In this document: one piece after another, positions 1 through 7,807 of the stretch
Layout: every line of letters begins with the position of its first letter
Numbering within the stretch: position 1 is the first letter of the stretch
Assembly: GCA_012728855.1 (NCBI GenBank)
Contig: JAAYEH010000259.1
Location: 1-55,671 of the forward strand
Reading direction: 5' to 3'
From: Rhodopirellula sp.
Lineage (GTDB): Bacteria; Planctomycetota; Planctomycetia; Pirellulales; Thermoguttaceae
DNA length: 55,671 bases
Translations under genes and position numbers: made by a program
The notes under the pieces: model-generated
Database searches by the model: none
Told to the model about the DNA's origin: nothing
The model's input: the letters and a program-made list of their open reading frames with translations, nothing else

Positions 1-160
1 CAGCGCGGCCTCGCTTCGCTCGGCCGCAACCAAATTGATTGAAAAGATCCTTCCGCAGAATCTGTGGGTGAGTTCAAGCCGTTGACACTCGGGAACACCT
101 AATCTCCCGTGAATCAGACAGACGCGGCACGTGGTTCTCCTGTATCGGAAAGACGGCAAC

Positions 161-209
161 AGAGAAGAGGAACCCGTACTCCGCGTTCCAGTACGGGTTC
201 CTCTTCTCT
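161..209. repeat. Perfect 20-bp inverted repeat with 9-nt loop
   Basis: The left arm at 161-180 (AGAGAAGAGGAACCCGTACT) is the exact reverse complement of 190-209, with a 9-nt loop at 181-189. No T-run follows either arm, so a textbook intrinsic terminator is not evident. It lies about 200 bp downstream of the kinase stop. Confidence 0.85.
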
Positions 210-353
210 GCTGCCGCCATCACATGACCAGCAAAGGTCCGCAAATCGTAACTGCCCTTTTCCAAGCACAACATGCAATGCTCCAACAACTTGACGCCAC
301 CGCCGCGTAATAACTTTGTCAAAAACTTCACAATTTTGAAGGTTAGTAGTGCA

Positions 354-372
354 GGCAGGTTGCAAACCTGCC
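354..372. repeat. Short palindrome GGCAGGTT-GCA-AACCTGCC
   Basis: An 8-bp perfect stem with a 3-nt loop sits 37 bp downstream of the kinase stop. It has the form of a short dispersed palindrome. A role in transcription termination or RNA stability is possible but not shown. Confidence 0.6.
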
Positions 373-408
373 CCACGCAACGAACCCCCTTCCCCGCGTA
401 CGTTAGCG

Positions 409-1704
409 TCAGGGTCTTGCGTCGATCGCAGCCCATGCCATGCCCGCGGCGCCGTCGAGTGGGGTTGCGTCGATCGCCGTGATCGGCGCGCCGATCGTTT
501 CGGATTGGATGCGCAGCCATGTCGATGCACGGCTCCCGCCGCCGGCAGCCAGCACGCGCACGCCCGCCGGATCGACACCCAGCCGTCGGATTTGATCGGC
601 CATCCGACATGAGAGGCTTTCGATCACGGCGCGGGCGAAGTCGGCCACCGTGTGATGCAACCCGATGCGCTTCCAGGTGCCGGCGCCGCTCGGTAATTCC
701 GCGTCGAAAACAAGGCCCCGGCAACCGGGTTCCGACTGATCGGCCGAGGCGAAGAAGGAGGCGTCGGTTGAACAACCGGAAAGGACGCCTTGAGCCCAGG
801 TCACAACCGCCCCGCCGCAACCGTCGGCCGCCAGCCGGTAGTGCAGGTTGCCGGGATAGGGGCCGCGAACGAGGGCAGGGTCGGACGGCGCGGGCGTTGT
901 TGAGCAGACATAGGCAACCTGGGCCGTGCCGAGTGTGAGCAGCAATCCGCCGCTTTCATGGAGCCGCGCGCCGTAAGCGCCGGCGGTCTGATCGTTGCCC
1001 GCTAAGATCACCGGAATCCCCGCTGCGATACCGAACTCCGCAGCCGTCCCGGCGGTGTGCGCGGCCACCTCACCGATGGCGACGAGGTGACCGAGCTGCT
1101 CAGGCCGAATGCCGCACACTTCCAACGCCTCGGGATACCAGTCTTCGCGCGGCAGCGAATACAGTCCGCACATCGCGGCAAGATTGCTGTCGACCACCGA
1201 CTCGCCGGTAAGATGCCGGACCAGGTACGTCGGCAGGTGCATGATGCGATCGTCGCTGCGCAGAAACCCCGGGCGCGACTGCTTCAGATGAGCGATCTGG
1301 CAGATTGTCAGCACCGGCAGGATTTCGCCGAAACTTGAGTGGTCGCCAAAACGGGCCAGGCGAGGGTCTCTCTTGAGCCATTCGCAGGTTCGTTCGGCTC
1401 GCGCGTCTTGCCAGGAAATGAAAGGCATTCTGGCGCGCCCGTCGCCGCCGACGATGGTGAAGGTCTGGGCCTGGCTCGTGACGGCAATGGCTTCGAGGCT
1501 GTTTGTGTCGACCGACGCGGACCGCAACGCCGCGGCCACACAATCGCGAAACGCTTCGGTTGCATCAGCGACTTCGAGTTCCACGCGGCCGCCGCTGGAG
1601 AACTGATGCCGGACCGGAGAGGATCCCCTGCCGCAGACTGCCATCCGGCGGTCGAAGACGGCGGCCTTGAAATGGCTGCTACCGAGATCGATCGCGAGGA
1701 TCAT
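409..1704 (-). CDS. FGGY-family carbohydrate kinase (xylulokinase-like)
   Basis: Predicted cytoplasmic ATP-dependent sugar kinase of 431 residues, a little shorter than typical xylulokinases. The N-terminal phosphate-binding motif AIDLGSSHFKAAVFD (about residues 4-18) and the second-domain segment LAGNDQTAGAYG fit the FGGY/actin-like ATPase fold. The longer open frame reaching 1896 is rejected because its extra 64 codons are the translation of the hairpin repeat at 1768-1863. The ATG at 1704 begins exactly at the family's first beta strand. It is the last gene of the minus-strand operon. With a D-lyxose-isomerase-like cupin in the same operon, D-xylulose is a reasonable substrate guess, but gluconate, ribulose or other ketoses cannot be excluded. 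Confidence 0.87.
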   Translation of the reverse strand: MILAIDLGSSHFKAAVFDRRMAVCGRGSSPVRHQFSSGGRVELEVADATEAFRDCVAAALRSASVDTNSLEAIAVTSQAQTFTIVGGDGRARMPFISWQDARAERTCEWLKRDPRLARFGDHSSFGEILPVLTICQIAHLKQSRPGFLRSDDRIMHLPTYLVRHLTGESVVDSNLAAMCGLYSLPREDWYPEALEVCGIRPEQLGHLVAIGEVAAHTAGTAAEFGIAAGIPVILAGNDQTAGAYGARLHESGGLLLTLGTAQVAYVCSTTPAPSDPALVRGPYPGNLHYRLAADGCGGAVVTWAQGVLSGCSTDASFFASADQSEPGCRGLVFDAELPSGAGTWKRIGLHHTVADFARAVIESLSCRMADQIRRLGVDPAGVRVLAAGGGSRASTWLRIQSETIGAPITAIDATPLDGAAGMAWAAIDARP

Positions 1705-1767
1705 GGGGTTTGCGCACGGATGGCTTGGCACGATTCTCGAAACTCCGTCTCTTGGTGTGGTCACACA

Positions 1768-1863
1768 AAGGGGGTCGGGAGTCTTTTTCCGTATCGGCCC
1801 CACCGCCGCTCGGCAAATCCAGCCCGGTCGGCGGCCGATACGGAAAAAGACTCCCGACCCCTT
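1768..1863. repeat. Dispersed hairpin element, copy 1
   Basis: The outer arms GGGGTCGGGAGTCTTTTT and AAAAAGACTCCCGACCCC are exact complements, and the stem extends inward with CCGTATCGGC pairing with GCCGATACGG. It occupies most of the gap between the kinase start and the upstream oxidoreductase stop. Two further copies lie at 34397-34495 and 42755-42856. Confidence 0.9.
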
Positions 1864-1892
1864 CTTGGTTCGATCATTGCTCGTAGCTGGCC

Positions 1893-3026
1893 TCATAGGT
1901 CGACCCAGCGATTGTCCGCGGCCGAGCGGCGCGCGGCCTCCATCAGTCGCTGGACGTACACTCCCTGGTCCAACCCCGGATTGCCCGGCCTGCCGGCGGC
2001 GACGTCCTGGAGAAAACTCGCCAGGCAGGCGACGTGAACCCGGATCCAGCCCATCGTATTCTTGGGGCTGGGAAAGCCGACGGCCGGTTCGGGATAGCGC
2101 TGCCCGACGTCGATGCGGGTCCAGCCGCGGATTCCGCCGAGCGGCCTATCGGAGGCGGTAGCATCGTAAGCCTCCAGATGATGCGGGTCCATTCCGTTGA
2201 AACGCAGCGCGCCTCGCGAGCCGTGGATCTCCAGCCGCAGTTCGTCCTCGCTGCCGGTGGCCAGCTTCGTCCCTTCGATGTTTCCCAGAGCGCCGGATTT
2301 CATCCGCGCCAACAGCATCACGCAGTCTTCCGCATCGACCGCGACCATTCGCGACGGATCGTCGATCGACGGCCGCTGAGCGTAAGCGATCTTCGTGGCG
2401 GCCAGGATCGATTCGTAGTCGCCCAGGAGATAGTGGACGAGATCGAGCGCGTGCGAGGCAAGATCGGCGATCACCCCGCCGCCGGTCGCCGCCGACAGTT
2501 TCCACTTCAGCGGCGCACGGGGATCGGCGTTGCCGCCGTGCAGCAGCCCACAGCGGAACTCGAGCGCCTCGCCGAGCCGACCCTCGTCGATCCATTGCCT
2601 GGCTCGCATCACGGCCGGAAAGAAGCGGCTCTGGAACGTCATCTGGGCCGTGCCACGGTAGCCGGCCAACGCGTCTCGCACTTCCTCGGCTTCGTCCAGG
2701 CCGGCGGTCAGCGGTTTGTCGCAATAGATATGCTTGTTGTGGCGAATCGCCGAGAGGAGGGCCTCTTTGTGCAGGTGGTTCGGTGTGCAGATGTGGACGA
2801 TGTCGACCTGGGGGTTTTCGGTGATTTCGCGGTAGTCCGTCACCGCATGGTCCGCCCCCACCAGCTTGCGGCCCCGCTCGGCCGTTTCCGGCCGGCTGGC
2901 GGCGACGTGCGTGATCCGCGCTTCCAGCGGAACCGGGTCGTAGTACATCGACAGGTTGCGGTATCCGAAGGCGTGGACCTTGCCGATAAATCCGAACCCG
3001 ACGATCCCGATGTTGTAGACTTTCAT
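1893..3026 (-). CDS. Gfo/Idh/MocA family oxidoreductase
   Basis: NAD(P)-dependent sugar or cyclitol dehydrogenase-like protein of 377 residues. The N-terminus carries a Rossmann GxGxxG motif (VGFGFIG, residues 9-15), a HICTPNHLH segment follows the third strand, and DKPL replaces the usual EKP motif at the nucleotide/active-site junction. The C-terminal alpha/beta substrate domain appears complete. No signal peptide is seen, so it should be cytoplasmic. It starts 7 bp after the stop of the second oxidoreductase (3033-4175), indicating co-transcription. The substrate is unknown; such enzymes often oxidise sugar hydroxyls or work in pairs on the same sugar. Confidence 0.9.
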   Translation of the reverse strand: MKVYNIGIVGFGFIGKVHAFGYRNLSMYYDPVPLEARITHVAASRPETAERGRKLVGADHAVTDYREITENPQVDIVHICTPNHLHKEALLSAIRHNKHIYCDKPLTAGLDEAEEVRDALAGYRGTAQMTFQSRFFPAVMRARQWIDEGRLGEALEFRCGLLHGGNADPRAPLKWKLSAATGGGVIADLASHALDLVHYLLGDYESILAATKIAYAQRPSIDDPSRMVAVDAEDCVMLLARMKSGALGNIEGTKLATGSEDELRLEIHGSRGALRFNGMDPHHLEAYDATASDRPLGGIRGWTRIDVGQRYPEPAVGFPSPKNTMGWIRVHVACLASFLQDVAAGRPGNPGLDQGVYVQRLMEAARRSAADNRWVDL

Positions 3027-3032
3027 GGCCGC

Positions 3033-4175
3033 TTAGACCCGTTCCACTGTGCCATTGGCCTGGCTCGCCAGCGCCGCGGTAAATAAGCGGTGCGAGTAGG
3101 CCACTTCCTCCGGTGTGACACAGGCGGCGAAGCGGCTCTTAGGCGTGCCTTCGGTCAGCTCGTGGAGGAATGCCGCCCAGAGCTGCTGAACAGCGTCGGT
3201 GAAGCCGAACTCGAAGATTCCGCCGGTGATGCCTCGGAAGGCCGCTTCCCAACCGGTGTCGATCCGCCGCCAACATTGCTCTCCGCCGGTATACTCAAGC
3301 ACGTCCAGTCGCCGCGGATTGGCGCTGGACCAGCGAGCGGAGGCCTTCATCCCCTTGACATCCAGATACCAGGTATCGGTCTCGCCGGGGGCGATCCGCT
3401 GGGTCTTGATCGTCAGCGGAAACGGCTCGCCGCTGTCGGGGTCCATCGCATCGCAGAGGAGAGTGGCATTGTCCCAGGTCTCGCACGGCGTGGGGTTGCC
3501 CTGCCGGTCCGGCCGTTGCTTGACGAGGTTGGAGAGGATCGCCCGCACCGTCCGCGGATACCAGCCGGCTTTGAACGGCACGTGACAGGCGTGCATCCCC
3601 AGGTCGCCCAGGCAGCCGTACTCACCGTTGATCTTGACGATCCGTTTCCAGTTGATCGGCTTGGCGGGATCGAGGTCCGACGAGTGCAGGAACCCGGAGT
3701 TCACCTCGATGATCTGCCCGAATGCCTTCTGCTCGATCATGCGGCAGAGTCGCTGCATGGCGGGGAAAAAAGGAAAATGCGAGGTTGAACGGACGAAGAC
3801 CTGCGGATGCCGGCGGATTGCTTCGTTGATGGCGGCGTTGGCCTGCTGGTCGATCCCGAAGGGCTTTTCGCCCAGGAGGTGCTTGCCCGCGGCGATGATG
3901 TCGGTGTAGATCGGCTGGTGCAGGTTGTGCGGCACGGCGCAGTAGACGGCTTCGACGTCAGGATCGGCCAGCAACTGCCGGTAATCGCTGGTGACCAGCT
4001 TGATGGTGGGGAAGTTGTCGCGGAACCAGGCGAAGAGTCCGTTGTTGGTGTCGCAAATGGCCACGATCTCCGGCCGGGCGTTCATTTCCAGCAGATGGCA
4101 CCATCGTGCCACGGCACTGCCGAACTCGCGGCCCATCAGCCCCAAACCAATAATTCCGAACCGGACCGTTCTCAT
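3033..4175 (-). CDS. Gfo/Idh/MocA family oxidoreductase
   Basis: A second, divergent member of the family (380 residues) in the same operon. The Rossmann motif IGLGLMG lies at about residues 9-15, followed by AVPHNLHQPI and the conserved EKPFGID motif. The ATG at 4175 is 4 bp after the stop of the ceramidase-like gene, so the two are almost certainly translated from one transcript. There is no leader peptide. Two oxidoreductases of this family side by side suggest sequential or reversible redox chemistry on a sugar, for example oxidation to a keto intermediate followed by reduction. The exact reaction cannot be read from sequence. Confidence 0.9.
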   Translation of the reverse strand: MRTVRFGIIGLGLMGREFGSAVARWCHLLEMNARPEIVAICDTNNGLFAWFRDNFPTIKLVTSDYRQLLADPDVEAVYCAVPHNLHQPIYTDIIAAGKHLLGEKPFGIDQQANAAINEAIRRHPQVFVRSTSHFPFFPAMQRLCRMIEQKAFGQIIEVNSGFLHSSDLDPAKPINWKRIVKINGEYGCLGDLGMHACHVPFKAGWYPRTVRAILSNLVKQRPDRQGNPTPCETWDNATLLCDAMDPDSGEPFPLTIKTQRIAPGETDTWYLDVKGMKASARWSSANPRRLDVLEYTGGEQCWRRIDTGWEAAFRGITGGIFEFGFTDAVQQLWAAFLHELTEGTPKSRFAACVTPEEVAYSHRLFTAALASQANGTVERV

Positions 4176-4179
4176 CGCG

Positions 4180-5508
4180 TCATTCCTTCGTTCCAGGATC
4201 GATCATCGCAAGCATGGCGTCGACCATCATCGCGCCCGCCTCGGGGGCAAACACCGCGCCGCTCGCCTCGTACCCGCCGCCTGCCGCCGCCTCGGGAGTG
4301 ACGATATAGCCCTGCAAGTCGCCGTTGACAAGACTTACCGGGTAAGTTTTCGCGGAAGCCCGCCGCTTGATTTCCAAAGAGTACTGCACGAACCATTCCC
4401 CGGGCAACCCAGCCAGCCAGGCATCGCCGATCCGCAGGGCTTGCACTTGGATGGGGCGATAGGATCGCAGCACTTCTTCGATCCGCCCACGCTCCTCGGC
4501 CTTGGCAAGCGTGAGCATCCCTTCGGCGCCGAAGACTTCGCACTCGGCGGTGCGAATGCCCGGCCAGTCGGCGCCCTCGCGCCGGAGCCGATCGTAACGG
4601 GCGCGGCGGGCGGCCAGAAGTTCGTCGGCTTCACCGACCGACGGGATCCTCCGCCGCGGCGGATCGACCTCGCGCAGCCGCCCGTCGAGCTGCGGGTCGC
4701 GGAGGAAGGAATCCTCGGACAAGGCACCAAGACGGTTCGCCACCGTAACGCCGAGCTTGCGGCCAAGCCGCTGGGCCTCGTCGAAGCTCTGGGATCGGAC
4801 ACAATGCCGCGGGCTCTGATCGCCGCTGGGGGCCATCAGGTAGAGGACGACCGCCTCGTCGCCGTAATGTTCCCGGATCTCTTGCCGCGCGTAGTGGGGA
4901 AAGTCGGACGAGATCAGCGTCGAGTCTTCATGGAGCACGGTCGGATGCATGCCGTAGATGATGCTAAGACCGATTAGCAACCCGCCATCGACGGCGCGGA
5001 CCACGAGCAAACCGGCCTCGGGATCGGTCAGCCCGTCTTCGGCCAGTCGGTTTCCCCCGACGCCGCCGGCATCGGCCGCGGTCCAGCACAGTTCGGCCGG
5101 CCGTGCCCGCCGCTGCGCTTCACCGGCCGCCGCCGCGGTTTGAACACGGATGAATTCCAAGTACTCCGGATCGGGATCGGGGACGGCCGGGTCGTCCTGC
5201 CAAGCAAGCAGACGCGAGGTGACTGGGGCGGAATGCGTGTGCGTGCAACTGAGGAAGACCGTCCGCTCCGGTGTGCCGATCCTCTCGCAGATTGCGGCGC
5301 GGATCGCTCGCGATGTCGGCCCATCGAGCATCAGCAGGTCCAACGAAACGACGGCGGCCGACTGCGAGCCGTTTTCCAGATACAAGACCGATGCGCAAAT
5401 CGGGTCATGCACACCGGTCGACATCCTTTCGACGTGTGGGTAACCGTAAAGCGCCGTGGGGCGATTGGGCGCAATGTCGACCGCGGCGGCGCCGGCCATC
5501 AAGGTCAT
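4180..5508 (-). CDS. Neutral/alkaline non-lysosomal ceramidase-like protein
   Basis: 442 residues resembling the N-terminal catalytic region of neutral ceramidases. It has GAAAVDIAP near the N-terminus, a metal-binding-like SCTHTHSAP segment, and a MHPTVL motif where the family has further histidine ligands. Many planctomycete homologues of this fold have unknown substrates, so true ceramide hydrolysis is not implied. The start at 5508 is chosen because its ATG overlaps the upstream cupin stop (ATGA), and the open frame further upstream is only the shadow of the cupin gene. No obvious signal peptide is present, unlike the secreted paralogue at 20137-22287. The operon context suggests amide or ester hydrolysis of a modified sugar, which is inference. 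Confidence 0.8.
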   Translation of the reverse strand: MTLMAGAAAVDIAPNRPTALYGYPHVERMSTGVHDPICASVLYLENGSQSAAVVSLDLLMLDGPTSRAIRAAICERIGTPERTVFLSCTHTHSAPVTSRLLAWQDDPAVPDPDPEYLEFIRVQTAAAAGEAQRRARPAELCWTAADAGGVGGNRLAEDGLTDPEAGLLVVRAVDGGLLIGLSIIYGMHPTVLHEDSTLISSDFPHYARQEIREHYGDEAVVLYLMAPSGDQSPRHCVRSQSFDEAQRLGRKLGVTVANRLGALSEDSFLRDPQLDGRLREVDPPRRRIPSVGEADELLAARRARYDRLRREGADWPGIRTAECEVFGAEGMLTLAKAEERGRIEEVLRSYRPIQVQALRIGDAWLAGLPGEWFVQYSLEIKRRASAKTYPVSLVNGDLQGYIVTPEAAAGGGYEASGAVFAPEAGAMMVDAMLAMIDPGTKE

Positions 5509-6005
5509 CGGGCGGTCCTCCCCTGGCCCTTGCCACCGATCGGGATGGCCGGATCGGCGAAGTAATTGTCGTCGATGCGGCAGGGCCTGCTCACCTCCAG
5601 CAACAGCGCCGGGCCGAGGCCGGTGAAGCAATGCGGCGCGCCCGGCTCGACCGGCAGCACGTCGCCTTCGGTCATCTCCCGATCCGTCCCGGCGAAGTGC
5701 ATCCGGACACGCCCCTTGACGATGTAGAAGGTTTCGTGCTTCTCGCGGTGATGGTGCAGCGGGCAGGTCTGGCCGTCGCGGACGAAGAGGAATTTTCCAC
5801 AATAGCCGGCCTCCACCTCGTTGGCGATCCAATACTCGATCTCGCCGACCTCATCAAAGCGGCCCAGTCCGAAATCGAGCACCAGCGGTTCGACCGGCGG
5901 CATCGTGAGCCCCCAGGCGGCCAGTTGGTCGCGCATCGCGGCGATGGCTCGCTGTGCTGCGGGGCCCTTCACAGCCAGGTCGAGCCCTTTGTCGAGTTCC
6001 TGCAT
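5505..6005 (-). CDS. Cupin sugar isomerase-like protein (D-lyxose isomerase-like)
   Basis: 166-residue single-domain cupin. The metal-site motif PLHHHREKHETFYIVKG (two His, Glu and a downstream His in PGAPHCFTG) is intact, and the C-terminal DDNYFADP segment resembles D-lyxose/D-mannose isomerase-type cupins. It could interconvert an aldose and a ketose, such as D-lyxose and D-xylulose. ATG 6005 is preferred because GGGAGG sits 6 nt upstream; ATG 6011 and GTG 6032 are alternatives. Its stop overlaps the next gene's start by 4 bp. The hairpin element at 6021-6143 separates it from the aminotransferase. The fold assignment is firm, the substrate is not. Confidence 0.8.
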   Translation of the reverse strand: MQELDKGLDLAVKGPAAQRAIAAMRDQLAAWGLTMPPVEPLVLDFGLGRFDEVGEIEYWIANEVEAGYCGKFLFVRDGQTCPLHHHREKHETFYIVKGRVRMHFAGTDREMTEGDVLPVEPGAPHCFTGLGPALLLEVSRPCRIDDNYFADPAIPIGGKGQGRTAR

Positions 6006-6020
6006 GTTCATCCTCCCTAC

Positions 6021-6143
6021 GTAACCGTTCACGGGGCGGAAAGGAAGGGGACAGGTCCATGTTTTCGGCCAGCCTCTTTGGTGCCAAAATGCGTTAAGTC
6101 GCCGAAAAATGGACCAGTCCCCGTCCGCCCCGTGACCGGTTAC
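6021..6143. repeat. Nested GGGGACAGG-type hairpin element
   Basis: Outer arms GTAACCGTTCACGGGGCGG (6021-6039) and CCGCCCCGTGACCGGTTAC (6125-6143) pair with one mismatch. Inside them GGGGACAGGTCCAT pairs with ATGGACCAGTCCCC. The right arm includes the stop codon of the aminotransferase gene (6140-6142), so the element forms the exact junction between that gene and the cupin. Confidence 0.85.
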
Positions 6144-7555
6144 CGTCCGTATCCCAATTCCCGTTCCACTTCTCCGATCGACTCCTCAATGATGTCCATG
6201 CCCTTATGGGCGACTTCGTCGGGCATGACGATCGGCGGGCTCATCCGCAGGATGTGGCCTGCCGGGATCCAGGCGAGCCCCTTGGAAAAGGCCCGCTGGT
6301 AGATCCGCTTGCCCGCCTCGTCGAACGGCGTCTTGCTCGCTTTATCCTTGACCAGTTCGACACCCAGCAGGCAGCCCTTGACGCGGGTGTCGCCGACGAT
6401 GTTGAACTTCGTCGTCCAGTCGGCCATGCGGCGGGCGAAGAGCTGTTCCAGATCTTGGGCGTGCTCGAGCAACCCCTCCTCCTCGATCACCTCGATCGAC
6501 GCCAGCGCGGCGGCGCACGCCATCGGATTGCCGCCGTAGCTGGTCGAGGCGCTGATCTTGTCAACGGCGTCGGCATATGGTTCGCGGACCACCATCGCCG
6601 TCACCGGGAAACCGTTGCCGAAACCTTTGCCGACGGTGACCACGTCGGGCACCACGTTCCAGTGCTCCATGCAGAGATACTTGCCCGTGCGACCCATGCT
6701 CGTCAGCACTTCGTCGGCAACCAGCAGAATTTCCCGCTCTTCACAGAACTTCTTGAGCTTGGGGAAGAAGTCGTCCGGCGGCATGATACTGCCGGCCCAG
6801 CCCTGGATCGGTTCCAGAACGAAGGCCGCCACGCGGCCGGTTGCGGTTTCCAGCAGCGCGGTATCGTAGAACTGCAGGTACTTCTCCGTGTCGAGTGAGC
6901 CGTCGGGGCGGGTCCACCAGGGACGGTAGGTGTCGGGCCGCGGAACCATGTAGAAGCCGTTGGTGCGGCCCGCGCCGCTGAACTGGTTCATTCTCGCCAG
7001 GCTGATCGCATGGCCGGACTTGCCGTGGAAATCGCCGAAGCAACTGACGAATTCGTGCTTTCCGGTAGCCGCCCGGCACGTCCGCAGCGCCGCTTCCACC
7101 GCCGTGGTGCCGCTGTCGTAGAGTTGAACCCCCACAAGGTCGCCGGGCATTACGGAAACGAGTTTCTCCAGAAGCCTCACCTTGATCTCGGTGGTGAAGT
7201 CGTGGGCGTTCATCAGCTTGTGGGCGTAGGCGGCAATCGCCTCGGACACTTTCGGATGGCAATGCCCCAGCGTGGTGACGTAGATGCCGCTGGAAAAGTC
7301 GATGTAGCGGTTGCCGTCGGCATCGGTCATCGTGCAGCCGAAGCCGCTTTCGAAGGCCACCGGAAAGAGCCGCACTTGTCCGGAAAGCCCCCGGATGTAC
7401 TTCGAGGCCTGATCGTGCAACTGCTTGCTGCGAGGGCCGGGCAACTCGTCGCTGACGATCTTCGGCCATTCGGTGAAGTCGATTTGGTAGGGAGTCGGAT
7501 CGTACTTGCCGGCGCGGGCGGAGGCCATTTCCGGTGCGGTGACTTGCGGGTTCAT
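6140..7555 (-). CDS. Class III pyridoxal-phosphate aminotransferase
   Basis: 471-residue, full-length member of the class III (GabT/ornithine aminotransferase/glutamate-1-semialdehyde mutase) fold. Visible motifs are DSGTTAVEAA for phosphate binding, the PLP-pyridine aspartate in LVADEV (D281), and the Schiff-base lysine K310 in TVGKGFGNGFP. It would transfer an amino group between a substrate amine and a keto acid, or perform a related mutase or decarboxylase reaction. It is followed in the operon by the cupin and upstream of it lies the DeoR regulator, so the amine may belong to an amino sugar or amino polyol. The substrate class is inferred from context only. Confidence 0.9.
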   Translation of the reverse strand: MNPQVTAPEMASARAGKYDPTPYQIDFTEWPKIVSDELPGPRSKQLHDQASKYIRGLSGQVRLFPVAFESGFGCTMTDADGNRYIDFSSGIYVTTLGHCHPKVSEAIAAYAHKLMNAHDFTTEIKVRLLEKLVSVMPGDLVGVQLYDSGTTAVEAALRTCRAATGKHEFVSCFGDFHGKSGHAISLARMNQFSGAGRTNGFYMVPRPDTYRPWWTRPDGSLDTEKYLQFYDTALLETATGRVAAFVLEPIQGWAGSIMPPDDFFPKLKKFCEEREILLVADEVLTSMGRTGKYLCMEHWNVVPDVVTVGKGFGNGFPVTAMVVREPYADAVDKISASTSYGGNPMACAAALASIEVIEEEGLLEHAQDLEQLFARRMADWTTKFNIVGDTRVKGCLLGVELVKDKASKTPFDEAGKRIYQRAFSKGLAWIPAGHILRMSPPIVMPDEVAHKGMDIIEESIGEVERELGYGR

Positions 7556-7628
7556 CGACAGTGTTCTCCGTGATGGTCAAAGGGTGTTTATTGTAGCGTC
7601 TTGAGGATCAGCCGGGGTCGGCCGGCCA

Positions 7629-7715
7629 GCAGCCCTGAAAGGGCGTCAGTCAATAGCCCAGGGCGCAACCCTGGGGCCGGTAAAGAGGCAAGTGATTCGT
7701 AGCCCTGAAAGGGCG
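7629..7715. repeat. Dispersed AGCCCTGAAAGGGCG repeats
   Basis: AGCCCTGAAAGGGCG occurs at 7631-7645 and again at 7701-7715, with the palindrome AGCCCAGGGCGCAACCCTGGG between them (7655-7675). The cluster fills the gap between the regulator and the aminotransferase. It has the form of the short palindromic repeats seen elsewhere in the window and probably has no coding role. Confidence 0.75.
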
Positions 7716-7807
7716 AAACCCATGGTATCGTAACGTCGCTCTGAGCTTGTTTTGCCCTTTCCGCGATTTGGTTTCTCTTTTGGTCTCCGGTTCCCCAGGC
7801 TGCGCCC

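Larger units (their letters stand above)
1..408. other. Intergenic stretch, no gene recognised
   Basis: This is the downstream flank of the minus-strand operon that ends at 409. Long frames exist on the minus strand, but most of them are the out-of-frame shadow of the kinase gene, and the part beyond it has no family signature I recognise. The stretch holds two clear palindromes (161-209 and 354-372). It may contain a decayed gene, which I cannot identify. Confidence 0.5.

Noticed and set aside
74..820. 248-codon minus-strand frame overlapping the kinase 3' end
   Set aside because: Arginine-rich shadow of the kinase frame over its first two-thirds; the rest contains palindromes and no recognisable domain.
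1705..1896. 64-codon N-terminal extension of the FGGY kinase
   Set aside because: It is the translation of the hairpin repeat and flank; homologous kinases begin at the ATG at 1704.
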